DNA of 64,000 bases, taken from Calonectria ilicicola (taxonomy: Eukaryota; Ascomycota; Sordariomycetes; Hypocreales; Nectriaceae). A program made the translations under genes and the position numbers. Below the pieces are notes generated by a model. The model searched no databases. It was given only the letters and a program-made list of their open reading frames with translations, and was not told the origin of the DNA. The stretch lies in assembly GCA_020809705.1 (NCBI GenBank), contig CP085831.1, forward strand, positions 2,232,001-2,296,000, written 5' to 3'. Of this stretch, positions 1-12,239 are shown piece after piece (positions within the stretch are counted from its first letter, which is position 1; the number at the start of each line of letters is the position of its first letter).

Positions 1-850
1 CTTAGCTTTATGTTGGAGGGACCTTCGAAAGCTTCCATTTCGCATGGTACTCACTCTATAGGGTAGGCGTATCCAAACAAATATCCAATAACAAAATGTG
101 AAGCCGAAATGGACTGTTTTATTTCTTTAGAGGGTATTTAGATTCAGATATAATTAGAATTCGTTTTCTCTTCAACGATCCAATAAACCTAAAGGTCCTT
201 GCTCTGTTCCATCCCACCATGGTGCACCCCCACAAGTTAGTTTTTGAAGCGCAGTGGGTTGTGTCAAGGCACATGTTGGATTGTTCTCAAAGTGATGAGC
301 ATGCTTATGCCCAGATCTATTTTCTCAGGCGCTCTTCTCAAACACAAAATTAGCTGCAGAACGCCAAACACGATGTGTGACGCAGCACAGTGCGTGACTG
401 GGGTGGCAATTTGCGTCACTTGTAAAACCAATTTCATAGCAATACCTCTGCGGATTCTATTTCACATGGTATTATGAGCCGAAACTCAAGCAACATGTGA
501 CATACTACAGATCGCCTCTTTTAAGGCCTTTTCGCTCGCTGGCTCAGCTTCGGCTCAGCTATTCATCAGCCCCCAATCGGCCTCTATCAGCTCTGATCGC
601 CCCTCTGGCTGAGCAGAGCCCACTGGTCGATCTTGATCCCATTCTTGGGCCCTCAACCTCTGGGTCTCGTCACACCCTTAAACTCTCACGGGCGCCATAA
701 TATCCATAGTTATTGCACTATATTTACTTTTAGCTATTTTAGTTCTATTATTGTAAGCTTTAGACCATAATATATAAAATCTCTTTATTAACTACTTACT
801 CTTAAGGCTAGGGTATTTAGGCCTTGTAGTGCATTTGCATTAATAATAAA
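1..850. other. Non-coding stretch, no gene seen
   Basis: No credible coding frame is visible. About 530-660 is rich in AGCTCAGC-like words, resembling the low-complexity block at 8240-8320. About 690-860 is strongly AT-rich. Nothing with ends, target duplications or a transposase frame could be recognised, so I do not call a mobile element. Confidence 0.4.
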
Positions 851-861
851 AACTCGATAAG

Positions 862-1260
862 TGGGATCTGGGTGCCAAGGTTGTCGCCGATTTCGAGGCC
901 AATTTATCCACCTAATATGAGTTTGAGATTGAGTTCGACAACTCTAGTGGGTATGCGGCGACCCAGAACGCAAAAATATCCGTTGTCTTTGCGAAATGCT
1001 TCAAGAATCCTCTGATGGTGGTTGTTTGTTTCACCGAGCTCTTACAGTCGCGCGGCCGTTGTAGCCTCCAAGACTTAGGCCATTGATATTACTGCATAGG
1101 GAATGGCCATTCACATTGACACGTGGGATGGCCGATAGTGTGAAGGAGCTTGCGTTGCTTGATTGGTATGGCTAGCCGAGCGTGACGGTAAGACCATCAA
1201 AGCCGGGAACAGCCTGTTCAGTCTAGACGACAAGCCGAGGGAGATGGTCTGGTATGGAGA
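862..1260 (+). pseudogene. Decayed H-type-lectin-like protein fragment
   Basis: Translated pieces on the plus strand resemble an H-type lectin module: a strand reading KISVVFAKCFKNPLMVVV followed by a segment reading GMAIHIDTWDGR, which is the placement of the IxIDTW-type core in that family. A further piece downstream reads DGKTIKAGNSLFSLDDKPRE. The pieces lie in more than one frame. In-frame stops interrupt them, for example TAA at 913-915 and TAG codons on both sides of the IHIDTW segment, and there is no start codon or intron structure. The family assignment is inferred from motif memory. The broken state is directly visible. Confidence 0.45.
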
Positions 1261-2176
1261 CAGCTTTGGAGAGGATCTACGGCTGTTTTGTGCTATCAAT
1301 TATGTCGAGCTCCTAGGCGAGTGGAAAAGAACTATTGTTGCTACGGCTTGGCTCTGCATGCGATAGCCATGGGTGGGCTTGGGTTTTTGATGGATGGCTA
1401 TTCAAGTTATCTATTTTAACATAACCTGGAAATTGCTGCTGTGGTTAGACCCTGAACTTGCTCAATCACATCCGTTTATCTGCATAGGTCTCTCGTCAAC
1501 CGCTACCGTTCAATACCTATACAAACAATAATCAAGTGTATGAGCGCATAATTATAAGGTCCAATATGATCTTGTTACTTTCTTACCTCCTATACTGTCA
1601 GAAAAGCCGACCGATCTGTCTAATACCTCCGACCGAATTGGTCGCGGATAGAGGATCAGCCTGACTCCAGGAACTGCAAGGGCTCGGCAGCTCATTATCC
1701 GGCGCTAGCGGTAATGGTGAGATCAAAATAGGCATTCCTATCAATAGGGTTGCGCTGCTCGGCGGCCGCCCGCAACCGCAGGCTCGCTGAAACGGCCCAG
1801 TACAACCCAAACCGGCCTGTTGGCATCTTAACGACACCCAAATGCCATAGCCTATGAAAAATGTTAGAATCTTGACAGCAAAATACGAGGCAAAAGGGGC
1901 GGAGCAATGGAGGATTATGAGAGGCGCTATGGCAGAGTCTCTAGCGTTAATGAACCGTTAAGGCAATGATTGGTGCCCACAAGCCGCGGCGTGTTGACTA
2001 CATGAGGACAACGAGCTACCATCATTAGAGTAAGCGAGCGAGCGTTACAATACGGCATCTCCTAACTAGCTCATAAATACCTGTATATAAACTAATTGTC
2101 GCCTGCGCATCGGTGCCGGTCAAGCTTTGCCAAGACTATAAGCATTAGTCAACGGATGTATTTCCATATCGTCAAC
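1261..2176. other. Intergenic region before the cupredoxin-like gene
   Basis: Short open frames here overlap in several phases and show no motif. I see no gene. The last 150 bases should contain the promoter and 5' UTR of the gene starting at 2177. Confidence 0.4.
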
Positions 2177-2885
2177 ATGCCATTTACGAGCCTCAGCGTC
2201 GCTCTCTTCGCCCTGCTTGCTGTAGGAGCATTTGCTGCAACCCACAAGGTTGAGGTCGGCAAGAGTGGGCTTAAGTACACCCCGGATACCATTAATGCTA
2301 CTAAGGGAGACATCATTGAGTTTCATTTTGACGCCATGCACACTATTGTTGCCGGCAACTTCAACAAGCCATATACTCCAGCCACCAGTGGAGGATTCTA
2401 TTCTCATGATCTTCCTGCGGGTGGAAACGTAAGCCTACAGTCTTTCATAATTGTGTCGACTCCTGCACTATTCGGTCCCCGGCTAATTTTTCCCTCACAA
2501 GTCATTCTTCTCCATCACTGTCAACAATACTGATCCCATCTTCTTCTATTGCGCCATTGAAGGCTATTGTCAGGCCGGAATGGCAGGTGTCATCAACCAG
2601 GGCTCTGACACTCTCAAAGAGTATCAGAGCGCTGCAGCAAAAACTGGCAAGCGCACCAGCCCAAAGGCTGCGTTTGGTGGCACCCTCAGCAGCAAATCCA
2701 ACACCGGGTCCGCATCTACCACGACGATCACCGCCTCTGAGTCGTCAAGCACCAGGACCTTGACTGCCTCGGGCTCAGCTGCAGCCTCCGCAAGCAGTGT
2801 CCCGGCGGCCGCTCCACAGTTGACTGGCCCGATTGTCTCCGTATCGCTCTTTGCTCTGATTTTCGGCGCTCTGCTGGCATTTTGA
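2177..2885 (+). CDS. Secreted, GPI-type cupredoxin-like serine-rich protein
   Basis: Two exons (2177-2428 and 2502-2885; GT-AG intron of 73 nt) give 211 residues. Residues 1-20 form a signal peptide ending AFAA. Residues 21 to about 125 look like a plastocyanin-type cupredoxin: KVEVGKSGLKYTPDTI, then GDIIEFHF, an HTIVAG segment, and FFYCAIEGYCQAGMAG, where the Cys and downstream residues occupy the usual type-1 copper loop. A Ser/Thr/Ala-rich tract follows, then a hydrophobic C-terminus as in GPI-anchored proteins. The ATG at 2177 is chosen because it starts directly before the signal peptide, although the frame is open upstream. This family (fungal extracellular serine-rich proteins) is common on the cell surface. 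Copper binding is inferred, since the usual HCxxGM pattern is here YCQAGM. Confidence 0.8.
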
Positions 2886-3514
2886 GGAATTTTGGGAGGA
2901 AGTTGGATTCGGCACCAAAGGGTTGGATGAGGAAGTGGACCATGGTGTAGCAAATTAACTTGGACCCTGATGTGCTGTGGATAGGCTGGAGAGCACGTTT
3001 TGTTGTGGTTGAGGATCCAGTCTTCTGGCTCAGTTATCCCATCAAGGGCCGGACTTCAACTATATAAAAAACACAATGTCAACACATCATAGCATCCTAT
3101 CCCAAATTTGACACAGTGGGTTGAGGATCCAAGACATTTAAAGCCTTTATGAACCGAATATGCCTTTTAGTCGGCACTTATATCGGCTATATGCTTCTTC
3201 GCTTTCGCTTTCGCTTTCGGGGTGGAACTCCCATGATCAACCCGATGAAGACGGAGTGACTACGGACGTCTTGCTCGCTAGGGGCGGACGAACATGTGGT
3301 TACGGACGAATGCCACTCCCGAGCTTACCAATGATCGTGGATTATATGGAACTGTACTCCTTGAAAAATTGTATATATTGAATCTGAGTGCCGCGGTATG
3401 CGGTTCCTTTTCCCAAGTCACTACCCAAAAAGCTCCCCTACACCGATCGATCACCAGAGAACCCTCGTTCATCTCGTCCTCCCCACTAATAGCATTTGCT
3501 ACAATTACATGACC
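2886..3514. other. Intergenic spacer
   Basis: No gene is seen. A short (GCTTTC)n run lies near 3199-3220. The 3' part is the presumed promoter of the reductase-like gene starting at 3515. Confidence 0.4.
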
Positions 3515-4739
3515 ATGGCCCCTTCAATCTTTCTGTATGCGTCGCAACATCTTTTAATGCGTTTCCTTATGGTTGATAGCACTACTCACACTCGATAGCA
3601 CTGGAGCCACCGGATACACGGGCGGAACCGTCCTCAACACTCTCGTGACGGCTCATCCTGAGTACTACATCACTGTTCTTCTCCGAAAGCCAATCGGCTC
3701 TTTCTCAGATGCATACCCTGGTGTGAAGGTTCTCCTGGGTGACTTTGACAGCACCGACCTTCTAAAGGACGCCGCTTCGAAAGCCGACATTGTAATTCGT
3801 ACGCAAAACACAACATTACCATTTCGAAGGCTTGGAGTAATGTTGACTGATTGATACAAGATCACGGTAACTCGGACTATGCGCCAGCTGTCAAATCACT
3901 CATAGCGGGTGTCATTGAGCGCGCCCAGGCTTCAAAGCCAGCCTTCTACATCCATCTGGGTGGCACAGCTATAATTGCCGACTACAACAATATCGGCGAA
4001 CTGGGCCCCAAGGTGTGGTCAGATGTCGATGACCTGGACGCTATATGGTCATTCCCAGCCGAATCTATCCACCGAGAAACGGAGCTTTTGATCCAGGAGG
4101 CATGGACCAAGCATGGAGATAAGCTCAAGGCTGCCGTTGTCTGCCCGCCGAACATGCACGGCCAGGGCACCGGCCCTGGCCGGGCTGACAGTTTCTATGT
4201 GCCCTCTTTTTGGGCCGAGAGCTTGAAACTGGGGTCAACATTTTACGTGGGCTCGGGTTCTAACATTTACTCTAGAGCCCATGTTGAAGACGTAGCGCAG
4301 GTGTTCCTAAAGCTTGTTGAAGCCGCTGTGGATGGCGGCCAGGGTGCTGAGTGGGGTCGTCAAGTACGTATAAGCCCACGGCATTTACGATCTTAGTTAG
4401 GTTGCGTAACATTATGTGCTGACCATTGGTTATCAGGGCTACTACTTTACAGCGGTCGAAGAAGTCACTCAGTATGACATTGCCGTGGCAGTTGGAAAGA
4501 TTCTCAAGTCCAAGGGCCAACTTTTAACCGAGGTACCGAGGCAGGTTTCGCTGGAGGAGCTGGACTCGATGCTTACCTACATTCCACTGGAGGACACTGC
4601 ACGTCTGCTCTTTGGGTCGAACTCGCGGTCCAAGCCAGATCGAGCCCAGAAGCTGTTGGGCTATAAACCTCAACGACGGGGCTTTTTGGAGAGTTTGGAA
4701 GATGACCTGTCTAGTGCGATGAGACTATCGCAGAAGTGA
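3515..4739 (+). CDS. NAD(P)-dependent epimerase / NmrA-like reductase
   Basis: Four exons (3515-3534, 3599-3798, 3861-4363, 4437-4739), all GT-AG and phase-consistent, give 341 residues. The N-terminus reads MAPSIFLTGATGYTGG, a Rossmann-fold dinucleotide motif (GATGYxGG) split by the first intron. It is followed by VLLRKP, the usual place for a basic residue that selects NADPH, and GDFDSTDLL. The middle (HLGGTAII, then WSFPAESIHRETE) and C-terminal parts match extended SDR/NmrA proteins of fungi, which act on small cytosolic metabolites or sense NADPH. An alternative in-frame ATG lies at 3509. No substrate can be named. No lesion is seen. It does not share the recurring promoter element found in its neighbours. 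Confidence 0.85.
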
Positions 4740-4911
4740 AACTGTTTTGGTAGCTCCCTTTGAGTGCAAAGGTTGTTCATACTACATACAGCTATATGCC
4801 GGTCATCTGAAGAGGCTTAAAGTCGCCATGGGTGTCAGCATGTCAGAGGTAAACGGATACACCTAGAACTGAATGAGTTTCAAGGGGCGATGCACTTAAT
4901 GCAACAAACAG

Positions 4912-7112
4912 CTAGCCGTATGTTCTTAGACTCTCCTTAACAGCCCTTGTATTCTGTGATTCTCCCTGACTACTAGCCACCATACCATACCATCCCAAGC
5001 TTGTTGTCGAAGCAAGTCTCCAATGATCCAAGTCATCTGCATAGAAAACTGGAAACTCGTCCATCACAGCTTCTACCTCAGCCACAGCTTGACCCTGAAA
5101 CGTCTCCCTCATAGGTGTTCGCCGTGTTAGTTTCGTCGTCTTCCTCCACAAGTTCACTCCCATTGGGGGGAAAGTTAGAGAGTAGAAGTACGCCCATACC
5201 CAGGACCGCGATCGCCTATAATTGATACAGGATGCTCTTAGTGTCTTGACCTGGCACCCAGAGTAATAAACGAACGAGACGTACCGCATTGTAGAAGAAT
5301 GTGAGGTGTGCCTTCCCGACCCCAGCCAGGAAAGCAAAAAGAAATCCGAAAATGCCCTGAGTAGCAAGTCGGGCGATATTCTCTACGAGAGTAATGGCGT
5401 TGAGGGCATCGGATCGCTGCGAAGAGGAGCACATGTCTGTGATGACTCCTTTGGCGGCGGGTGCTGAACCAGAGCCCAAGGGAAGTAAAAAGGCAGCTTG
5501 TAATAACCTCCATTAGCTTGATAGTACATAGAGGGAGAAGAGAATGTTACTGACCGAGATAGATATGCCATCTGTGTGTTGCGAAAGCAGCAATAGTTGT
5601 GAGGACTCCGTCAATGACTAGACTCCATCGTAGAAAAAAGAGATCAAACCCAAGATGACTAGAGTCTGGGTCAGAAGACTGAGTTGAGGTCGGGCCACCA
5701 CTCGACCAGGATTCTATCGGAGTGTCGAAATTCTCGTCGTGAGGGGTCGCGTCAGAAGGCTGCTCGTCGGTATTGGCGACTCCATTAGACCCTCTTTGCG
5801 CGAACCATTTCCGGCCTCGGGATGATGTATGGAAAGAGAAGCAGAAGAAAGAAGCTTCTCATCATCGCCCAGCCAGACATGAGCCATCCGTTTTCTGCCT
5901 GATTAAAGTTGAACTCGGCCGTCGCGTACATCTGGATCATGAATGGCGCATAGTCCGTGGCCAGCTGGATCCGCAACAGGATTTCATCAGTGACTCTGTG
6001 GTAATTATCATCATCAATTGACTTACCACGCCTAGGAAGACGCCACAACAGAGGAAAAGCACTCCGTAGTGGTTGGCAATTTGGCCGCTCCAGAGCCGGA
6101 CCCTCTGAGGTAGGAGAATCTTGAGAGGACTAAAGAATCCTGACGCCTCTTTGTTTATTGCCTGGCTGTCGAGCGTGGCTTCAGGGGCAACGCAAGGTAG
6201 GGCGATCCTGGCATAAATGGTGGCCAGGAGGAAGCACACAAACGCCACTTCGAATGGCCGCTGTATGTCGAACAGGTCTCCAATCATGCCTCCCGCTAGT
6301 GGATATTGTTAGTGGGCACTATTCCATGGGAGAGTACCCCTCTGGGGTCATACCAAGGTATCCTACGCCTTGTCCAAGCATGATACAGCCCTGGAGCTTT
6401 CCGAATACACTGGTCCGTCGAATGGGCTCGACAACCTCACTCACCATGATGTTGACGATCAACCTAAATGGGGAGCTCAGTCAATTGTCTCGGCCACCCA
6501 GTCTGTATTGACTTACACATAGCCGGCAGGGCCGCCAATGATGGCTATCAGCTGCGTGCACTGGAAGGTAATTATTCCTAGCCAACCCCCAGCTATGACG
6601 CCTAGAATTTGAGCGCTTGCACGAATCGCTGGGACGAGCGTTTGGACAAGGAGGGCAGCTCTGGGGCCAAGTCTCTTGGCTAGCCATCCAGCAACAAACA
6701 AGTTGAGTGTCCCTACAGACTGTTAGACTTTCTCATGAGGTGTAGATCTGTAGAGGAGAATTAGAGCTGTACCGTAGAAGGTCGTAGTCATCCCTAGAAT
6801 ACTGAATTGGGTAGCCGTGGCAGCTGCAATCTCATCTCGGTTGCATTTGTCGCCAATGCCTGTGTATGGAGGGTTATTTTGGTAGAATATTTCGCATTCC
6901 ATGAGGTGGAAGACATAAAGAATACTACAGGGAGAGTTGGTCAGTTTGTACTCATCAATCTACATGAGGTAGACTTACGGGACCTGAGTCAAGCTAAAGG
7001 ACAGAGTAATAATGAATCCCGCAACAAGGATGGGTGCCTCGGCGCCACAGGCGTACCTGGCCCTCCTGGCGTCCGTCTCGGAGAGCAGTGGTGTCCTCTC
7101 TTCTCTAGTCAT
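4912..7112 (-). pseudogene. MFS drug/metabolite transporter (TetA-like) with a one-base frame lesion
   Basis: Read on the minus strand from ATG at 7112, several short GT-AG introns join a twelve-TM-type transporter. It opens with a hydrophilic N-terminus, then APILVAGFIITLSFS, the first TM. LFVAGWLAKRLGPRAA is the loop 2-3 signature of the superfamily. The C-terminal half contains PLGSGSAPAAKGVITDM and FGFLFAFLAGVGKAH. The reading frame is conserved until FLLLLFPYII (around 5821) and resumes one base later with GRKWFAQRGSNG. An extra C in the CCC run at about 5818-5821 breaks the frame. No intron fits there. Either this is a recent pseudogene or the base is a sequencing error. A copy of the AAYGTGGGG element lies 131 bp upstream of the start. 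Substrate unknown. Confidence 0.7.
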
Positions 7113-7242
7113 AGTTCCTCAGTTTTGTGCTAGAGTGCTGCGTTAGCAACCGAACCTGGACATGGCGAGGTACCGGCTTTTATCATGTTTCAGCCGTCTT
7201 TGTCAACCGGTTACTCAACTATCGGCTACTTGGTCGCCAATG

Positions 7243-7251
7243 AACGTGGGG
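7243..7251 (+). promoter_or_regulatory. AAYGTGGGG promoter element upstream of the 7112 transporter
   Basis: AACGTGGGG on the plus strand (CCCCACGTT in the transcribed direction), 131 bp before the transporter start. Same 9-mer as in the promoters at 14.7, 20.1-20.8 and 31.1 kb. It also fits the core of the CreA/Mig1 consensus SYGGRG. Confidence 0.45.
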
Positions 7252-7418
7252 TTTCAACAACCTTGAATGACCGTGACGAAATTCAGGCCAAAAAGGCGTC
7301 ATTATATTCATCGGATCATGTGATGAAGCTTATGAAGCCCCGGTGAACACTGATGGCTTGAGCATAAGGGTGCTTGTCATATTTAGCCGCTGGCCACTGT
7401 ACACAGGTCTATAAACTA

Positions 7419-8169
7419 CTATCTAAATGGTCGAGTCGAGAAGGGGGGAATGAAGCGGCGGTATTGGCTCTCATCAAGCCCAGCTCCCTCAAGTGACGCA
7501 CCTCGTTCCACTAGCAGTTCCATTACATCTTGATCCCTATAGTGAAACGCAATCCTGAGAGGAGTCCGTCCCTGCACATCCTGCTGCTCTATACGAGCAC
7601 CTGCATCAAGGAGAAGGGGTACTATAGCGTTCCTCCCAAGCACTGCAGCTGCAAGAGGAGGCCACCTGTCATCGTCTGCGCTGTAGCGCTTTTCCAAGAG
7701 ATGTCGGACGATGTTTTCAAAGCCATACCTTGCTGCATACCACATCAGACCCCTCCCTTCGTTGTCTATTAGGCCCAACCCGACTCCTACTTCCAGGAAG
7801 AAAAAAGCGATTTCTTCAGATTGCGCTACCATCGCCAGCATTAGCGGAGTGAGGCCCTCGATTCTACAGGCCGGACTGACGCTCGGCTGGAGGAGAAGCT
7901 TGACCGTAGAAAGGGCTCCGGCCTCTATCACGTTTTCCAGTGCAAGTATGCCATAGTAGTCAGGCGCATCGTCAAGCACTCACTCCTTTGTCAAGGAGTA
8001 GCCGCACAATATCGTCGTTACGATCAAGACTCGCCGCCGCGTAAAGCGCTATTGGCCCCCGCTGTTCGTTGATTATGGTGGCGCGTACGTCAGCTCCAGC
8101 CTCGATAAGAATCTTGGCACTCTCGTAACATCTGCTGTAAGTGGCTGCACTCAATGGAGTTTGGAGCAA
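7419..8169 (-). pseudogene. Ankyrin-repeat protein remnant, 5'-truncated and frameshifted
   Basis: Two minus-strand frames carry ankyrin repeats. The upstream part (8169-7972) includes AKILIEAGADV, ALYAAA and DIVRLLLDKGVS. The downstream part (7979-7419) includes EGLTPLMLAM, GLMWYAARYG, VPLLLDAGARIEQQ, RTPLRIAF and VMELLVERGASLEG, and ends at a stop. The two parts join in the middle of one repeat but in different frames, around 7972-7979, with no room for an intron. The upstream part has no ATG and runs into an in-frame TGA about 12 codons before 8169. It is best read as a decayed fragment of a larger ankyrin protein, of which four to six repeats are left. The low-complexity block at 8240-8320 lies just beyond the truncated end and may mark the breakpoint. 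Confidence 0.65.
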
Positions 8170-8239
8170 TACTCCCGTTCATGCGATCTGGCCCAGATCT
8201 GGGGCCTTAAAGGGGCATGCGATCCTAAAAGTAGGCTCG

Positions 8240-8320
8240 TGCAGGCACCTCAGCCCAAGCTCAGCTCAAGCTCAGCCCACCCCAACCTCAACTCAGGCCT
8301 CCTCAGCCCGAGCTCAGCTC
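8240..8320. repeat. Imperfect AGCTCAGC-type low-complexity repeat
   Basis: The block consists of variants of AGCTCAGCYCA and CCTCAGCC, and stands out from flanking sequence. A related stretch occurs at about 530-660. Confidence 0.5.
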
Positions 8321-8953
8321 TAGAAACGGAAATGGATTTTGGTATGCTTGAGTTTCGTCTCCAAGTACTATGGTATTGGTCGCTCGCTTCAGCCTGCCAT
8401 TCTAGGGTCGTCATTTGAACCTGCAACGACTCGGGGTGAAGCATGAGCAGCACGTATGTATCTTAGAATCAAATAGAATTTTCATCTTCCTCGCCTCCAG
8501 CTTTAATTAGCGCATTGCTGGAATGTAGCAAACGAGCATGGTTCACACGCCCCCTTTAGGCAAATGATCTCGTTCGTTATTGTTTAGTGTACTGAAAACG
8601 AGTGTTGGAATGAACCGGTCTTCCCAGGTTGGATTATCTTGGATATAGCTATCTGATTCGTCATGCCCGTTATTCCTTTAGTTAGGTTGAATTGTATGCA
8701 TCGCCTTTGTGGCAGCACTTCTAGGCCCCATTCTCAGTGATTCACTGTAGAATTGCGTCGACGCGTTGAGCAAACAACATGTGGCGCGTACGTGTTGCAT
8801 CAACCTGAGCCACAAGATGAATACTGCTTTTCCTTTCACTTGGTGTTTTGCAACTTCCTGCTCTAAACAACATCGGTTCGTCTTTGCTCACGACCCCAAA
8901 GCTTCGACACAGACGAAAATCCCCCAATTATCGAATGTCTCTGTGTGGCAGCC
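8321..8953. other. Intergenic spacer
   Basis: No gene recognised. The final 150 bases are the presumed promoter of the F-box-like gene at 8954. Confidence 0.4.
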
Positions 8954-10146
8954 ATGGCACAGTTCACAGATCTTCCTCCAGAGTTGCATGCCTACCACAT
9001 TGCACCACAATGCGACAAGCAGACCCTGGTAGCCCTGATGAGCACTTCGCGTATTATGCGACATTTCTACTCTTCGGAAGCTTTCAAAAATGTCCTGGTG
9101 GAGCAAAGAGTCTTTGACATGAATAGAATGTTGGAAGCATTCTATGCCAATAACAATTATCATGGCTTGGCTGGGTGGTCGGACTCTATCCAGTAAGTTT
9201 CCCGCTCTACTCTCTGAGTCTCGAGACCTATCATAGCGAAAAATCTTTCCAACGTGAACTACCAGACATGCCAGCTTCATGCTATTGGGAAATTTCCACC
9301 AACATGATGCGAATTGGTCCAGACTTACATTCGCTAAACCGAACGGGATTCGCGTCATGGACTTGGCCAAAAAGCTTGTCGATTGCATTTGGTCCATGAC
9401 CAATCTCAAGGTCCTTCGACTTAATCTAAAGTTTCGTCTGAAAATTCACATCGAAAACCTCCAGACTTTGCGCATCGAATATCTTGATTTTACCCACGGC
9501 TGCGCGAGTGAACCACTCGCTATGGTCAGGGCATGCGAACCAGGAATTCTTCAAAGCTTGAGGATCAGAGACTGCTATGCAGAAGCAGCCAAATACCATC
9601 CTGGGATACGACGATTGCATTTTACTCGACCTCTTTGGGGTGCCGATACGCACATCGCATTCAGTCCGTCTTTCATAGCCGCGATTACTGGAACCTTCAC
9701 TCAACTGGAGTGGCTTGTTCTATATGAAGATGTCCGATGGCGCGAACATGATTCGCCTGACTTGACCGAAGAGGCGGTGGTGAGCAATGTAGCATCCCTC
9801 AAAGCTGACATCGCTAACTGCAAAGCAATAGAACGAATTGTTTGATGAATACATTTCGATTATCAAGGAATGCCCCAAGCTTCGACGATTTGCATTCTCG
9901 CTCCATCATGAACTCTTAAGCACGGAAGAAGAGGATTCGTCTGATGATGCTCTGGTAGAATTTTACCTAGAATATGTCGAACAACTGGCCATTGGGCTTC
10001 CTCAGCTTGAACAATTATGCATCATCGGCTATTACCCCGAAATCTTCCAAGCTATCAGAGATGAAAGTGGGCTCAAGATCGAATGGCTGGATGCAACGGA
10101 CGCTCGTCTCGATTTAAATGCTTTCCCGTTTGATCTAATTCGATAG
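8954..10146 (+). CDS. F-box-like / leucine-rich hypothetical protein
   Basis: Three exons (8954-9192, 9266-9779, 9832-10146) give 355 residues. The N-terminus reads MAQFTDLPPELHAYHIAPQ and continues TLVALMSTSRIMR, an F-box-like start (LPxEL followed by a hydrophobic, basic-ended helix), in which a Skp1-binding surface would be expected. The remainder is built of repeats with spaced Leu (LKVLRLNLKF, LQTLRIEYLDF, LQSLRIRDC, PQLEQLCIIGYY), as in fungal F-box/LRR-like proteins that present substrates to SCF ubiquitin ligases. Splice sites are clean. The second intron is only 52 nt. The substrate cannot be guessed. No lesion found. Confidence 0.7.
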
Positions 10147-12239
10147 GTGTCTTGTGAATCAGGCCAGGGGGGTTATGACTTGAATTTCAAGACGCTAATC
10201 CTGGCAGAAAAAAAGTAGCTTCTGTATTTTACTTGTTCTTTCTTCGCTTGTTTTGTATCTTGTAATGCGTGGTGGATGTTGTGGAGGATAACCTCTAGCC
10301 ATCAGCAAGAGGAATATTATGCACAAAAACTTCGTAATATGTTGTATGAGTATATCAGCCTGAGTAACGTCCACGGAAGTTTTAGGTAGCTTGGGCGGCG
10401 GTCGGGGCTGAGGATTAATTTGTGACTTTGTTTGAATCATATCTCATTTTTCCAGGTTTATTCTTGACGTAATGAGTTATTCTTATTCCTCTTCAGCTAG
10501 TTTTCCTGTTAACCTCCAAATACTGGCTCTGACACACTCTGCGGGGATCGCTCTACTTGCAGCGGGATGAGAGGCGTGTGGATACACCAGCTGGAGAATG
10601 TTAGTGTTGGATCGAAGCAAAGCAAGCTGAATCAATCTTTGTTGGTCATTATTCTAGCTAATCGATCTGCCCGAATGGTGCCATTAACTTTGAGACATCA
10701 ACATCATATTCGGATTTTAGACGGAATTGCAAGTATGAGCAACAGTAAATAACTCAGAAGCAAGACTTCGTGACAGAGGATACTCAGATAATAGCCGCGT
10801 TAGTTATCCGGAGCACCCATAATGCTCAGAATAGATTCGATGTCAGCGAAGATGACCTCCCTCGACGGCAAATGCGCCACGTCGCCCGATTCTTACGGCA
10901 ACGCGGTTTTCCATACTTGACTGCCGACCCAGATTCATCAATTCCGACAGTTTTGGTTGCTATCTGGGAATCTCCAAATTCCCCTGGGAGGATTTGTTTC
11001 TGAATTACACATGGCATCAACAGTGTCGCGCAAAGTCTCGACTTAGAATTCATGACCATCCGTGTCAACACGTGAGCCCGGAACGACCCGAAACTTAACT
11101 CCAATATGCCGTTCGCTCTACCAACCGCCTAGTAATATGTTGGTACTCTGCAAGACCCGGCAATTTGGGCACCGGCATTTCCATCTCTCCACTCTGGATC
11201 CCGAGAACGCTACAAACTGCTTGCCGATGGCTGACCGGTAGCATCAGACTAGGTCAGATCGAGGCACAAATCAGTCACATTTCTTCAAGGGTTGTGTCCT
11301 ACACGATGCTTTGTCAAGATGAGAAAACTTGGGGTGGTCGAGCCTCGACATTACGAAGCTTAATTTGTTAAATAGCATTCTGGGTCGGGGAAGCTGCAAG
11401 TGCCGAATCTATTCCGTGCGTTAGCATTCCGGTCTCAGTCGTCTCCCTTTCTAGATTGTTGATGAGTGAACATCTGCTCCGAATTTGTTCGGTGGGTTCC
11501 CTGACTCGCTAGGTGGCTCAAACTTGGTATGGAATGGGCCAAGCGCATCGTCATGCGGGGCACCTCAACTTTGCATTGGAAGAATGGTCCGAATTGTGAC
11601 TCTCTCGTTTCCATGCCCATCATTTCGATTATATCGACTGATGAGGACGTGAACTATATCCCCCACATACGACTGGGAATTTTCATAGTGAACTGTCAAA
11701 CGCAGCTTTTTGTGAATTACACCCCTCCATGACCGGTTCCCCGCAATCGATTGTGGTCAAAGCTAAATATCGTGAAGAACAGCTATATTGAAGACTTTTT
11801 AAACTCGTGACAACCAAACCAAGCCTCTTTAGACTGGTATGACACTCTAGATCTAACTTATAAGATGGGACTCCACGCGCAATCCACGTGTACATCCACT
11901 TTACTTATCTCGTCCACGTGTTTGAACATGAGCTCTAGTCGGATGGTGCTATCCGGTTGATCTGGATGTCAATGGACAAAGCTTTTTGCTTTGTTGGCTT
12001 CAATTAGGAAAGTATAAATTTGTGGCACTAATGCTTGATGTGTTCTGGAACCCGCTGATCGACCAATATTCAACATTCCAGAGATCCACATACGCTTTAC
12101 ACTATTTATCATAGATGTGAGAGTATTTTATTCTATGAGTGATATACATATATGACAACAACCTCACCAGCTCAATCCCTGGGTCTCGGAGATAGGTCAA
12201 ACAAGCACATTGGCATCGCCTTCAGGACTCTTCGCGGCC
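10147..12239. other. Long gene-poor stretch
   Basis: About 2.1 kb without a convincing gene. A frame at 10770-11003 (77 codons, GTG start, no ATG) has a protein-like composition with a segment PRRQMRHVARFLRQRGF but no recognisable family, upstream exon or domain. I treat it as a possible remnant only. The rest is AT-rich or low in coding signal. The last 100 bases hold the promoter of the protease. Confidence 0.4.

Noticed and set aside
1..860. Transposon or LTR at the left end
   Set aside because: AT-rich and low-complexity sequence only. No terminal repeats, target duplication or transposase/polymerase frame could be found.
2624..2953. 109-codon minus-strand frame
   Set aside because: Shadow of the Ser/Thr-rich tail of the cupredoxin-like gene.
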